A stretch of 64,000 nt of DNA, taken from positions 1 to 64,000 of the forward strand of contig DATBIR010000147.1 in assembly GCA_036556825.1 (NCBI GenBank), in the 5' to 3' direction. Within the stretch, counting starts at the first letter, position 1; every line of letters starts with the position of its first letter. A model generated the notes under the pieces. That model had not been told where the DNA came from, did no database searches, and saw only the letters and a list, made by a program, of their open reading frames with translations. Of this stretch, positions 52,816 to 62,113 are shown piece by piece. Position numbers and translations under genes: made by a program. Source of the stretch: JAJKJG01 sp036556825. GTDB taxonomy: Bacteria > Pseudomonadota > Alphaproteobacteria > Rhizobiales > Beijerinckiaceae.

Positions 52816-53763
52816 ATGAAACAAAATCAACAGATGACGCTGCGCGCGCCTGCTGTCGTTTCGGGGGCGGGTGTTCATTCGGGGGCTGACGTCAGGATTG
52901 TCATCCACCCGGCCGAGGCCGATCACGGCATCGCTTTTCTCCGTACAGGTCTGGCGAACGGGCGCGATCGTTTGATTGATGCGCGCCATCTCGCGGTCAC
53001 GGCCACCGAGCTGTGCACTGTCATCGGCGATCGCGATACCGGCGCCGTTGCCACGATCGAGCATCTCATGTCGGCCTTCTACGGCATCGGCATCGACAAC
53101 GCGCTCGTCGAGATCGACGGGCCGGAGGTGCCGATTCTCGATGGCAGCGCGGAGCCTTTCGTCGAGGCGATCGACCGGGTGGGCACAGTCGTCGTCAACG
53201 CGCATCGGCGTTATCTGAAGGTGCTGAAGCCCATCCGTGTCGAGAACGGCAACGCCTTTGCCGAGCTGTGCCCGAGAGACCGCGGCTTCCGCGTCGACGT
53301 CGAGATCGATTTCGAGAATCCCGTCATCGGCCGCCAGCGCAAGGCGATTGAACTGTCCAGCTCGGTCTACCGGCGCGAGGTGGCGCGGGCGCGCACGTTC
53401 GGCTTCATGCGCGACGTGGAGCGGCTGTGGAAGTCCGGCTTCGCGCTCGGCGCCTCGCTGGAAAACACGGTCGCGATCGGCGAGGATGCGATCATCAATC
53501 CGGAAGGCCTGCGCTACGCCGACGAGTTCGTCCGGCACAAGATTCTCGACGCCATCGGCGATCTGGCGCTGGCCGGTCTGCCGCTCCTTGCAACCTATCG
53601 GTCATATTGCGGCGGCCATCGTCTGAACCTGGCCGTGGTTGAGGCGCTGTTCGCAAGTCGCTCCAATTACGCCATCGTCGACAGCGGCCGGCGCCGCGAG
53701 ACGGGGTATGCGGAGATCGGCAAAGGCATCGCCGTTCCGGCTTTCGCGCCGGATATCCACTAG
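52816..53763 (+). CDS. lpxC: UDP-3-O-acyl-N-acetylglucosamine deacetylase
   Basis: A 315-residue zinc deacetylase, the committed step of lipid A synthesis. The N-terminal repeat has VSGAGVHSGADVRIVIHPAE and VATIEHLMSAFYGIGIDNAL, with the first zinc His. The second repeat has FGFMRDVERLWKSGFALGAS and EFVRHKILDAIGDLALAG with the second His and the Asp. The C-terminal YCGGHRLNLAVVEALF is typical of LpxC. ATG 52816 is preferred over GTG 52798 because it begins right at the conserved domain. Follows ftsZ, as in most Gram-negative dcw clusters. Confidence 0.95.
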   Translation: MKQNQQMTLRAPAVVSGAGVHSGADVRIVIHPAEADHGIAFLRTGLANGRDRLIDARHLAVTATELCTVIGDRDTGAVATIEHLMSAFYGIGIDNALVEIDGPEVPILDGSAEPFVEAIDRVGTVVVNAHRRYLKVLKPIRVENGNAFAELCPRDRGFRVDVEIDFENPVIGRQRKAIELSSSVYRREVARARTFGFMRDVERLWKSGFALGASLENTVAIGEDAIINPEGLRYADEFVRHKILDAIGDLALAGLPLLATYRSYCGGHRLNLAVVEALFASRSNYAIVDSGRRRETGYAEIGKGIAVPAFAPDIH

Positions 53764-54073
53764 GACCGGATGGTGGGGTCCCGCGCGGCCCCGCGCTGAT
53801 TCTGCTAATCGCGTTCGCCCGGGCCAAGCCTCGGATGCGTCTTGTCAGATGCCTGCGCACTGCCCGGATAAGGGGGGCAGGCGTTTATAACGGCATTTAT
53901 TCCGCTTGCTGTGGCGCCCGCCATCAAAGCGCCACCTTGCACCGTCGTAGTTGCCGAGCGGCCACGGAAGCGAGCGGCAGCGCCGGACGGGGTTGGCGGA
54001 CTCGGTCCGGCTGGGTTAAAGAGCCTTTAAAGATCCGCGTCCATGCGGACTACTTGGGCAGAGGACGACAAAC
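53764..54073 (+). other. lpxC-bamD intergenic region
   Basis: About 310 bp without a gene. CTGCCC-GGATAAGG-GGGCAG (53860-53880), followed by GCGTTTATAA, is a possible weak terminator for lpxC. A CtrA-like motif listed separately lies near the bamD end. Confidence 0.4.
54016..54030 (+). promoter_or_regulatory. CtrA-like site upstream of bamD
   Basis: TTAAAGAGCCTTTAA reads as TTAA-N7-TTAA, the full consensus of the CtrA cell-cycle regulator of alphaproteobacteria. It is also a 6+6 inverted repeat with a 3-nt centre. It lies 43 bp before ATG 54074, a position where CtrA often acts. Only a motif match. Confidence 0.5.
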
Positions 54074-54967
54074 ATGTCTCTCGTCAAAGCGCTTCCGGGC
54101 ACGACTGCCGTCGCCCGCGTGATCGCGCTGATCGCCGGCAGCCTGGCCTTGGCCGGATGCGAGTCGCTGTCGTCGCTGAACCCGTTCAGCTCGGGCGAAA
54201 AATACAAGATGGAGATCGTGCCCGAGGTCCCGGCCGAGCAGCTTTATGACGAGGGCCTCGGTCGTCTCAAGCGCAGCGATTACCACGGCGCCGCCAAGAA
54301 ATTCGGCGACCTCGAAAAACAGCACCCGTATTCGGAGTGGTCGCGCAAGGCGCTGATCATGACTGCCTACGCCAAATACGAGGGGCGCGACTACGACGAC
54401 GCCATCAATGCGGCGCGGCGCTATCTGCAACTGCATCCGGCCTCGGCTGACGCGCCCTACGCCCAGTACATCATGGCGATGTCGAACTTCAACCAGATCC
54501 CCGACATCACGCGCGACCAGGAGCGCTCCGAAAAGGCGCTGGTGGCGCTGCAGGAGCTGGTCGACCGCTTTCCGAAGTCCGAATACGTATCGGACGCGCG
54601 CCAGCGCATTCAGGTGGCGAAAGACCAGCTGGCCGGCAAGGAGATGCAGGTCGGCCGCTACTACCTCCAGAAGCGGCAGTACACCGGCGCCATCAACCGC
54701 TTCCGTGACGTCGTCGCCAAGTATCAGACCACGCGCCACGTCGAAGAGGCGCTGATGCGGCTGACCGAGGCCTATATGGCGCTCGGCATCGTCAACGAGG
54801 CGCAGACCGCGGCAGCCGTTCTCGGACACAATTTTCCCGACAGCCCGTGGTACCACGATGCGCACAAGCTGCTGAGGTCGGGCGGCCTCGAGCCGCGCGA
54901 GGACGCGGGCTCGTGGATCAGCCGCAGCTTCCGTGGCCTGACGCGCACGGTGGGCCTGTCGCAATAA
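54074..54967 (+). CDS. bamD: Outer membrane protein assembly factor BamD
   Basis: A 297-residue lipoprotein of the BAM complex that inserts beta-barrel proteins in the outer membrane. The signal ends in the lipobox LALAGC with Cys29. Five TPR-like repeats follow (about 50-255), with AEQLYDEGLGRLKRSDYHGA, HPYSEWSRKALIMTAYAKYE, AQYIMAMSNFNQIPDITRDQ and TRHVEEALMRLTEAYMALGI as landmarks. ATG 54074 begins the signal peptide. It ends 13 bp before recN, so the two may be cotranscribed. Confidence 0.95.
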   Translation: MSLVKALPGTTAVARVIALIAGSLALAGCESLSSLNPFSSGEKYKMEIVPEVPAEQLYDEGLGRLKRSDYHGAAKKFGDLEKQHPYSEWSRKALIMTAYAKYEGRDYDDAINAARRYLQLHPASADAPYAQYIMAMSNFNQIPDITRDQERSEKALVALQELVDRFPKSEYVSDARQRIQVAKDQLAGKEMQVGRYYLQKRQYTGAINRFRDVVAKYQTTRHVEEALMRLTEAYMALGIVNEAQTAAAVLGHNFPDSPWYHDAHKLLRSGGLEPREDAGSWISRSFRGLTRTVGLSQ

Positions 54968-54980
54968 GCCAAACGGCCTG

Positions 54981-56651
54981 ATGCTGATCCAGCTTGCGAT
55001 CCGCGACATCGTCCTGATCGACCGCCTGGCGCTGAGCTTCCCGGAAGGCCTGTCCGTGCTCACCGGCGAGACCGGCGCCGGCAAGTCGATTCTGCTCGAT
55101 GCCTTTGCGCTGGCGCTCGGCGGCCGTGGCGACGGCAGCCTCGTGCGTCACGGCGAGGCGCAGGGCCAGGTCACTGCCACCTTCGATGCGCCGCTCGACC
55201 ATCCCGCCCGGCAGATTGCGGCAGATGCCGAGATCGATACCGAGGGCGACCTGATTCTGCGGCGCGTACAATATGCCGACGGGCGTACGCGCGCCTTCAT
55301 CAACGACCAGCCGGTCAGCGTGCAGGTCCTCCGGACGATCGGCGCCAGCCTCGTCGAGATTCACGGCCAGCATGACGACCGCGCGCTCGTCGACCCGGTC
55401 ACGCATCGCGCGATTCTCGATGCGTTCGGCGGGCTGCAGGCCGATGCCCGCGCCGTCGCCGACGCGGCCCGGCGCGTGCGCGAGGCGCGCGCAGCGCTCA
55501 CTCAGCATCGCGCTCGTGTCGAGCGCGCCCGCAAGGAGGCCGATTTCCTGCGCCATGCGGTGCAGGAGCTGACCGCGCTGCACCCGCAGCCGGGCGAAGA
55601 GCTTGCCCTGGCGGAGCGTCGCATCGAGATGATGCAGGCCGAGAAGGTCGCCGAGGATCTGAACGATGCGCTGCAAGGCGTGGCCGGCTCGGGCTCAGCC
55701 GTGCCCGCGCTGTCCGCGGCCGCACGCAAGCTCGAACGGCGTACGACGCAAGCGCCGACTCTCGTCGAGCCGTGCGTGAAGGCGCTCGAAGCCGCGCTCA
55801 TTGCTCTCGACGAGGCGCGCGCCGCGCTCGAGGAGGCGTTGCGCGCCGCCGATTTCGAGCCGCGCGAGCTCGAGCACACCGAGGAGCGGCTGTTCGCGCT
55901 GCGGGCCGCGGCTCGCAAATACGGCGTCTCCGCCGACGAACTCGCGGCGTTGCGGGAACGTTATGCGAACGACGTCGCGGCCATCGACGCGGGCGAGGAG
56001 CAACTCGCTGCCTTCGAGCAGGCGCTTAAGGAAGCCGATGCCGCCTATGTCGTGGCGGCGCGGGGGCTTTGCGAGGGACGCCGGCGCGCTGCCGCCAAGC
56101 TCGACAAGGCTGTCCAGGCGGAGCTGCCGCCGCTCAAGCTCGAGCGCGCCCGCTTCATCACTCAGATCGATACGGACGAGAGCAGCCGCGAGGCGGCCGG
56201 TTTCGACCGGGTCGAGTTCTGGGCGCGCACCAACCCCGGCACCAAGCCCGGCCCGCTGATGAAGGTCGCGTCCGGCGGCGAGCTCTCCCGTTTCATGCTG
56301 GCGCTGAAAGTCGTGCTCGCCGACAAGGGGTCGGCGCCAACCCTGGTCTTCGACGAGATTGACACCGGCGTCGGAGGTGCAGTCGCCGATGCCATCGGCC
56401 AGCGGCTCGCGCGGCTCGCGCAACGCGTGCAGGTGATGGCGGTGACGCATGCGCCGCAGGTAGCCGCCCGCGCCGCCAGCCATTTTCTGATCTCCAAGGA
56501 GGCGGTCGCCGGCGCCAAGCGCGTGGCCACGCGCGTGGCGCCGCTCGCCGCCAAGCCGCGCAAGGAGGAGATCGCGCGCATGCTGGCCGGCGCCACCATC
56601 ACCGACGAGGCGAGGGCGGCTGCGGCGCGCCTGCTCGAAGCGGCGCAATGA
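54981..56651 (+). CDS. recN: DNA repair protein RecN
   Basis: A 556-residue SMC-like ATPase for double-strand-break repair. Walker A is GETGAGKS at residues 29-36. The two coiled-coil arms lie at about 160-360 with a hydrophobic turn. The C-terminal ABC head has the signature KVASGGELSRFMLALKVVLA, Walker B TLVFDEIDTGVGG and VMAVTHAPQVAARA. It follows bamD by 13 bp, an order common in alphaproteobacteria. I see no LexA box (GAAC/GTTC-N7 pair) in front of it. Confidence 0.95.
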   Translation: MLIQLAIRDIVLIDRLALSFPEGLSVLTGETGAGKSILLDAFALALGGRGDGSLVRHGEAQGQVTATFDAPLDHPARQIAADAEIDTEGDLILRRVQYADGRTRAFINDQPVSVQVLRTIGASLVEIHGQHDDRALVDPVTHRAILDAFGGLQADARAVADAARRVREARAALTQHRARVERARKEADFLRHAVQELTALHPQPGEELALAERRIEMMQAEKVAEDLNDALQGVAGSGSAVPALSAAARKLERRTTQAPTLVEPCVKALEAALIALDEARAALEEALRAADFEPRELEHTEERLFALRAAARKYGVSADELAALRERYANDVAAIDAGEEQLAAFEQALKEADAAYVVAARGLCEGRRRAAAKLDKAVQAELPPLKLERARFITQIDTDESSREAAGFDRVEFWARTNPGTKPGPLMKVASGGELSRFMLALKVVLADKGSAPTLVFDEIDTGVGGAVADAIGQRLARLAQRVQVMAVTHAPQVAARAASHFLISKEAVAGAKRVATRVAPLAAKPRKEEIARMLAGATITDEARAAAARLLEAAQ

Positions 56652-56776
56652 TCCCGTGAGGCGTTCCGGATCGCCCGGGCACCGGATTGCATGCCGGCCG
56701 AGCTTTTCGCACAAGGGGTGCCCACTTCCCTGGCCGGGTCCTACAATGCCGGGCCGTCAGTTTCGCGTGCGATCCC

Positions 56777-58906
56777 ATGGCAAAGCCTAGGCAGGCATCC
56801 CTCCGCACCACGTCCATCGACGATCTCAGCCTGCGCGATGCGCAGAGCGAGCACGAGTCGCTGGGCGCCGAGATCGCTGAACACGACCGGCGCTACTACC
56901 AGGACGACGCGCCGTCGCTTTCTGATGCCGAATACGATGCCCTGCGGCAGCGTTACGAGGCTCTCGAAGCTCGCTTTCCCGAGTTGGCCGGCGAGCAAAG
57001 CCTCAGCCGCAAAGTCGGGGCGCGAGTCTCGGAAAAATTCGCCAAGGTGCGCCACCGCGCGCCGATGCTGTCCCTGGCCAACGGCTTCTCTGACGAGGAT
57101 GTGAGCGCGTTCGTCGAGCGCATCAGGCGCTTCCTCAATCTCAAGGAGGAGGCGCTGGTCGCCTTCACGTCCGAGCCCAAGATTGACGGCCTGTCGCTGA
57201 GCCTTCGTTACGAGGACGGGCGGCTCGTCACCGCAGCCACGCGCGGCGATGGCATCGAGGGCGAGGACGTCACCGCCAATGCGCGCACCGTGCGCGAAAT
57301 CCCGCAGCGCCTGCGCGGCCGCGCCGTGCCCGGGATCTGCGAGGTGCGCGGCGAGATCTACCTCTTGCATTCGGACTTCGCCGCGATCAACGAACGCCAG
57401 GCCGCGGCCGGGAAGCCGCTCTTCGCCAATCCGCGCAATTCCGCCGCGGGCAGCCTGCGCCAGCTCGATCCGGACATCACCGCTTCGCGCCCGCTGCGGT
57501 TTTTCGCCCACGGCTGGGGCGAGCTGAGCGCGCTGCCGGCCAAGACCCAGATGGGCATGATGCAGGCGCTGGCCGGGCTCGGGTTCAAGGTCAACCCGCT
57601 GATGCGCCGTCACGAGACCATCGACGGGATGCTCGCGCATTACCGCGAGATCGAGACCGAGCGCGCCAATCTCGGCTACGACATCGATGGCGTGGTCTAC
57701 AAGGTCGATCACCTCGACCTTCAGAACCGGCTCGGCTACGTGTCGCGGTCGCCGCGCTGGGCGCTGGCGCACAAGTTTCCGGCGCAGAAGGCGGTCACCG
57801 TCGTCGAGAACATCGAGATCTTTGTCGGACGCACCGGCTCGCTGACACCGGTGGCGACGCTGAAACCGGTCACCGTCGGCGGCGTCGTCGTGACGAGCGC
57901 GACGCTCCACAACGAGGACGAGATTTTACGCAAGGACGTGCGCATCGGCGACACGGTCACGATCCAGCGCGCCGGCGACGTCATCCCGCAGGTGCTCGGC
58001 ATCGTGCTCGAGAAGCGCCCGCGCGGCTCCAGGCCTTTTCAGTTCCCGGCGACGTGCCCTGCTTGCGGCAGCCACGCCGTGCGTGAGATCAACCCGCGCA
58101 GCGGCAAGGAGGACGTGGTGCGGCGCTGCACCGGCGGCCTGATCTGCCCGGCTCAGGCAGTGGAGCGGCTCAAGCATTTCGTCTCGCGCAACGCCTTCGA
58201 CATCGAGGGCCTCGGCGCGCAGCGCATTGAGGAGTTTTTCGAAGACGGGCTCATCACGCGACCGCAGGATATCTTCACGCTCGAGGCGCGCGACCGGCGC
58301 AGCGCCGGCGCGCTCGCGGCGCGCGAAGGCTGGGGCGAGACGAGCGCCCGCAACCTGTTCGCGGCGATCGAGGCGCGCCGCCGCGTGTCGCTCGACCGTT
58401 TCATCTTCGCGCTCGGCATCCGCCATGTCGGCGAGACCAACGCGCGTCTGCTGGCGCGGCATTTCGGTTCCTTCGAACAGTTGCGCGCCACGGCGCGCGC
58501 CGCCGCCGATCCGGACTCCGAAGCTTATGCCGAGCTGACCGCGATCGGCGGCATCGGCGAGGTGGTGGCGGATGCCATCGTCGAGTTCTTCAAGGAGCGG
58601 CACAACGAGGAGATGCTCGATGCGCTGCTCGATGAGGTCACGCCGGAGGCCTTGGAAGAGGTGGCCAACGAGAGCCCCGTGGCCGGCAAGACCGTCGTGT
58701 TCACCGGCTCGCTCGAGCAGATGACGCGTGACGAGGCCAAGGCGATGGCCGAGCGCCTCGGCGCCAAGGTGGCGGGATCGGTGTCGAAGAAGACGGATCT
58801 GGTCGTGGCCGGGCCGGGCGCCGGCTCGAAGCTCGACAAGGCCAGGGAGTTCGGCGTCAAGGTGGTCGACGAGGACGGCTGGTTCGTGCTCGTCGGCCGG
58901 TCATGA
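56777..58906 (+). CDS. ligA: NAD-dependent DNA ligase
   Basis: A 709-residue ligase sealing nicks in replication and repair. The Ia/adenylation domain (about 10-330) has the active-site Lys135 in SEPKIDGLSL and NPRNSAAGSLRQLD. The OB fold (about 335-410, LTPVATLKPVTVGGVVVTSA) is followed by a four-Cys zinc finger (CPACGSH...CTGGLICPAQ, about 428-455), HhH repeats (about 460-600), and a C-terminal BRCT domain (about 630-705, GKTVVFTGSLEQMTRDEAKA). ATG 56777 is used because the upstream frame to 56687 is unconserved. Confidence 0.97.
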   Translation: MAKPRQASLRTTSIDDLSLRDAQSEHESLGAEIAEHDRRYYQDDAPSLSDAEYDALRQRYEALEARFPELAGEQSLSRKVGARVSEKFAKVRHRAPMLSLANGFSDEDVSAFVERIRRFLNLKEEALVAFTSEPKIDGLSLSLRYEDGRLVTAATRGDGIEGEDVTANARTVREIPQRLRGRAVPGICEVRGEIYLLHSDFAAINERQAAAGKPLFANPRNSAAGSLRQLDPDITASRPLRFFAHGWGELSALPAKTQMGMMQALAGLGFKVNPLMRRHETIDGMLAHYREIETERANLGYDIDGVVYKVDHLDLQNRLGYVSRSPRWALAHKFPAQKAVTVVENIEIFVGRTGSLTPVATLKPVTVGGVVVTSATLHNEDEILRKDVRIGDTVTIQRAGDVIPQVLGIVLEKRPRGSRPFQFPATCPACGSHAVREINPRSGKEDVVRRCTGGLICPAQAVERLKHFVSRNAFDIEGLGAQRIEEFFEDGLITRPQDIFTLEARDRRSAGALAAREGWGETSARNLFAAIEARRRVSLDRFIFALGIRHVGETNARLLARHFGSFEQLRATARAAADPDSEAYAELTAIGGIGEVVADAIVEFFKERHNEEMLDALLDEVTPEALEEVANESPVAGKTVVFTGSLEQMTRDEAKAMAERLGAKVAGSVSKKTDLVVAGPGAGSKLDKAREFGVKVVDEDGWFVLVGRS

Positions 58907-58909
58907 CGG

Positions 58910-59641
58910 GTGCACGTCGTGCGCCTTAACCTGTCCTCTGCATCATTGCTGCGTCTGCCCGCCGAGGTGAGGGACGGCCTGCGCGACATCGCGCCGGTGA
59001 TGATCGCGGCAACGCCGATCGGCCTCCTGTTCGGCGCGATCGCGACGACGAAAGGCCTGTCGCCGCTCGAAGCGACGCTCATGTCGCTGCTGGTCTTCGC
59101 CGGCGGCGCGCAATTCGCCGGGATCGAGCTGTGGACCTACCCGGTTCCGGTCGCGGCGCTCGCGCTGTCGACGCTTCTCGTCAATGCCCGCCACGTGCTC
59201 ATGGGCGCGTCGCTGGCGCCCAAGACGCGCACATTTGCGCCGTTGCAACGGCTCCTCGGCTTCTTCTTCCTGACCGACGAATCGTGGGCGCTTTCGGAAC
59301 GCCGGGCGGCGGAGCGGGTGCTGACGCCAGCCTATTGGTTCGCGAGCGCGGCCGTGCTCCCGCTCGCCTGGGTGGGCTCGACGGCGCTCGGCGCCGTCCT
59401 CGGCGCGTTCCTCGGCAATCCGCAACGCTACGGTGCCGACTTCGCTTTCACCGCCTTGTTCATCGGCCTGATCGCTGGCTTCTGGAAGGGGAGGGCGACC
59501 GGCGTGACGATTGCCGCGAGCGCTGCAGCGGCCGCGCTCGTCCATGTCGTGTTAGGTCCGCCGTGGCACGTCGCCGCCGGCGCTGCCGCCGGCATCGCAG
59601 CGGCGTATTTTGCTGCGGCCGATTCCGAGCGTGTATCGTGA
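58910..59641 (+). CDS. azlC: AzlC-family branched-chain amino acid exporter, large subunit
   Basis: A 243-residue membrane protein with six to seven helices of the AzlC/YgaZ family. The N-terminal conserved part is IAPVMIAATPIGLLFGAIAT, followed by LMSLLVFAGGAQFAGIELWT and ALSTLLVNARHVLMGASLAP, the latter with the NxRHxLM motif. The pair AzlCD exports branched-chain amino acids or analogues. The start is GTG 58910, only 3 bp after ligA. It overlaps azlD by 4 bp (GTGA). Confidence 0.9.
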   Translation: MHVVRLNLSSASLLRLPAEVRDGLRDIAPVMIAATPIGLLFGAIATTKGLSPLEATLMSLLVFAGGAQFAGIELWTYPVPVAALALSTLLVNARHVLMGASLAPKTRTFAPLQRLLGFFFLTDESWALSERRAAERVLTPAYWFASAAVLPLAWVGSTALGAVLGAFLGNPQRYGADFAFTALFIGLIAGFWKGRATGVTIAASAAAAALVHVVLGPPWHVAAGAAAGIAAAYFAAADSERVS

Positions 59642-59937
59642 GCCTCGATGCCGCGACGCTCGTTGCCATTCTCGTCATGGCGGCGATCACCTATGGCACG
59701 CGCATCGCCGGCCCGCTGATCGCGCAACGGCTGGTCCTGCGCGGCCGCGCGCGGGCGGCGTTCGACGCCATCCCCGCAGCCGTGCTGGTTGCTGTGATCG
59801 CGCCGATGGCGCTCGCCACCGGTTGGCGCGAGACCGCCGCGACGGCCGTCACGATCGTTGCCGCCACGCGCCTGCCGCTCCTGGCGACCATCGCAGTGGG
59901 GGTCGCCGTGGTCGTGCTGCTTCGCATGCTGGCGTGA
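59638..59937 (+). CDS. azlD: AzlD-family small transport subunit
   Basis: A 99-residue protein with three to four helices (LVAILVMAAITYGTRIAGPL, FDAIPAAVLVAVIAPMALA, LPLLATIAVGVAVVVLLRML), matching AzlD/YgaH small subunits that pair with AzlC. Start is GTG 59638 overlapping azlC by 4 bp. It is convergent with the aminopeptidase gene, 57 bp away. Confidence 0.9.
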   Translation: MSLDAATLVAILVMAAITYGTRIAGPLIAQRLVLRGRARAAFDAIPAAVLVAVIAPMALATGWRETAATAVTIVAATRLPLLATIAVGVAVVVLLRMLA

Positions 59938-59994
59938 CGAGCATGAACCGGCAAACTGGCACCGTTCAATCTGAGACGATCCCGCTCTGCGCGG

Positions 59995-61830
59995 TCATCG
60001 CAGCGGGCGCGTCGCCTCCTCGAGCCAGCCTTTCGTCCCCGCGTCGACCAGCGGCGATAGATTTTGGCGCACGGTCGCATGATAGGCGTCGAACCAGGCG
60101 ATCTCGTCGCTGCTCATCAGCGATACGTCGACAAGCGACCGGTCGATCGGTGCCAGCGTGAGCGTCTCGAAGCCCATCATCTCGCGCTCCGCCCCGGCGA
60201 TCTCGCGCCGCTCGACGAGGACCAGGCTCTCGATGCGGATGCCGTAGGCCCCGGCCTTGTAGTAGCCCGGCTCGTTCGACAGGATCATGCCCGGCTCGAG
60301 CGGCGTGGTGCCGACCTTGGAGATGCGCTGCGGCCCCTCGTGCACCGACAGGTAGCTTCCCACGCCATGGCCGGTGCCGTGCTCGAAATCGAGCCCGGCC
60401 TGCCACAACGCCAGCCGCGCCAGGCCATCGATCTGCGCGCCCGACGTGCCTTTCGGAAACACCGCGCAAGCGATGGCGATATGGCCCTTCAGGACGCGCG
60501 TGAAGCGGTCGCGCATCTCGGCCGTCGGCGGGCCGATCGCTACCGTGCGGGTGATGTCGGTCGTGCCGTCCTCGTATTGCGCGCCTGAATCGATCAGGAA
60601 CAACTCGCCCGCCTGGAGGGCGCGGTTGCTCGCGCGCGTCACGCGGTAGTGCACGATGGCGCCGTTCGGGCCGGCCCCGGAGATGGTCGGGAACGACACG
60701 TCGCGCAACAGGCCCGTGTCAGCGCGGAACCGCTCGAGCGCTTCGACCGCGTCGATCTCGGTCACCTGTCCGGGCGCGCTGCGTGCCAGCCAGGCCAGGA
60801 AGCGCGCCACGGCGGCGCCGTCGCGCAGATGGGCCGCCCGCGCCCCCTCGATCTCGATCGGGTTCTTCGTCGCCTTCATCAGGCTGATCGGATCCGGCCC
60901 GATATCCGCAATGCCGCCGGCGGCCTCGATGCGCCGCACCAGGGCGATAGCGCCCGTCGCCGCGTCGATCCGCACCTTGACCTTCTCGCGGCCGAGCGCG
61001 TCGAGGGCGGCCGGCATCGCCTCGGGTGGCGCGACAGTGGCGATCGCACCGATCGCCGACCCGGTCTCGTTGGTGATCTTGGCCGGATCCAGGAACACGG
61101 TCGGCCGGCCGTCCTGCGGGATCAGCGCATAGCCGAGGGGGAGGGGGGTATGGGGCACGTCGCCCCCGCGCAGGTTGAAGGTCCAGGCGAGGTTGTGCGG
61201 GTCGGATACGACCAGTGCACCGATCCTCTGGACCTTGAGCTTGTCGCGAATGCGCCGCAGCTTGTCCTCGCTGCTTTCTCCGGCGTGGTCTAGCGGATGC
61301 GGACGCACGGGGGCCCGGGGCGGGGAGGGGCGCTCGGTCCAGATTGCGTCGACCGGATTGGCATCGACGGCCGTCAGCGTGCCGCCGGCATTTGTAGCGG
61401 CCTTCTGCAGCTTCTTGACGTTCTCGGGCGTGTGCAGCCACGGATCGTAGCCGAGCGTGGCGCCGTGTGGCAGGTTGGCCTCGATCCAGGCATCCACCGT
61501 GGCTTCGGTCATCTGCACGGGCGCGATCAGGGCCGTGTCGACCTGCTCGGCGGCCTGCAGGGTGTAACGGCCGTCGACCACCAGGGCGGCCTTGTCGAGC
61601 AGGATGACGGCCGTGCCCGCCGAGCCCGTGAAGCCAGTGAGCCAAGCGAGCCGCTCGGCAGATTTCGGCACGTATTCAGATTGGTGCTCATCGGCCCTAG
61701 GCACGATGAAGCCGGCAAGGCCGCGTTCGGCCAGCTCCGCTCGCAGGGCGGTGATGCGCGGGGCGCCGTGGCCGGGATCGGGCGGGTTATCGAAGGATTG
61801 AAAGCGGCTGCTCATCAAGAGATCTGCCAT
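59995..61830 (-). CDS. pepP: Aminopeptidase P family protein (Xaa-Pro aminopeptidase)
   Basis: A 611-residue M24 metallopeptidase of the large (eukaryote-like) aminopeptidase P form. Two creatinase-like N-terminal domains (about 10-150 and 165-320) precede the pita-bread catalytic domain. Metal ligands are seen in LFLIDSGAQYEDGTTDITRT (two Asp), GTGHGVGSYLSVHEGP (His) and ILSNEPGYYKAGAYGIRIES (Glu), with the last Glu in the FETLTLAPID region. The C-terminal extension (LSPLVDAGTKGWLEEATRPL) matches the form with about 600 residues. ATG 61830 is used; ATG 61815 is a possible start. Confidence 0.92.
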   Translation of the reverse strand: MADLLMSSRFQSFDNPPDPGHGAPRITALRAELAERGLAGFIVPRADEHQSEYVPKSAERLAWLTGFTGSAGTAVILLDKAALVVDGRYTLQAAEQVDTALIAPVQMTEATVDAWIEANLPHGATLGYDPWLHTPENVKKLQKAATNAGGTLTAVDANPVDAIWTERPSPPRAPVRPHPLDHAGESSEDKLRRIRDKLKVQRIGALVVSDPHNLAWTFNLRGGDVPHTPLPLGYALIPQDGRPTVFLDPAKITNETGSAIGAIATVAPPEAMPAALDALGREKVKVRIDAATGAIALVRRIEAAGGIADIGPDPISLMKATKNPIEIEGARAAHLRDGAAVARFLAWLARSAPGQVTEIDAVEALERFRADTGLLRDVSFPTISGAGPNGAIVHYRVTRASNRALQAGELFLIDSGAQYEDGTTDITRTVAIGPPTAEMRDRFTRVLKGHIAIACAVFPKGTSGAQIDGLARLALWQAGLDFEHGTGHGVGSYLSVHEGPQRISKVGTTPLEPGMILSNEPGYYKAGAYGIRIESLVLVERREIAGAEREMMGFETLTLAPIDRSLVDVSLMSSDEIAWFDAYHATVRQNLSPLVDAGTKGWLEEATRPLR

Positions 61831-61860
61831 CTAGCGAGCCATGCAATTAACGCTGGCTGT

Positions 61861-61875
61861 TTAGAGTTATGTTAA
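61861..61875 (-). promoter_or_regulatory. Weak CtrA-like site between pepP and the small gene
   Basis: TTAG-AGTTATG-TTAA matches TTAA-N7-TTAA with one mismatch in the left half. It lies 31 bp upstream of the pepP start and 116 bp from the small gene. Motif match only. Confidence 0.25.
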
Positions 61876-61990
61876 CCTGCTACGCTCTGAGCGCATAGCT
61901 TTCATGCGGCGTCCCCCCTACCTAAGTTGCTCGGAAACCATCACATTCCTGCCATCAGATAGAAACCAAGACACCGAGGACTTAACAACA

Positions 61991-62113
61991 ATGATTATCC
62001 TGACCGCCTTGCGCGCCGTGGGCGCGTTCTTCGCTTCGCTGCCGGGTTCCCTGGCCGAGGCCCAGAAGCTGCGCCGCGAATACCTGCGCCGCTACCCGTT
62101 CGCCGAGATGTAA
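61991..62113 (+). CDS. Small 40-residue protein, conserved-looking, function unknown
   Basis: ATG 61991, about 10 nt after GAGG, opens a 40-codon frame (MIILTALRAVGAFFASLPGS, then LAEAQKLRREYLRRYPFAEM). It has an amphipathic first helix, a polar second helix and a Tyr/Pro C-terminus. The pattern looks like a real small protein of Hyphomicrobiales rather than chance. It is followed by a strong GC hairpin (62122-62142). The gene lies wholly opposite to the abnormal 3' extension of prmA. I do not know its function. Confidence 0.6.
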   Translation: MIILTALRAVGAFFASLPGSLAEAQKLRREYLRRYPFAEM

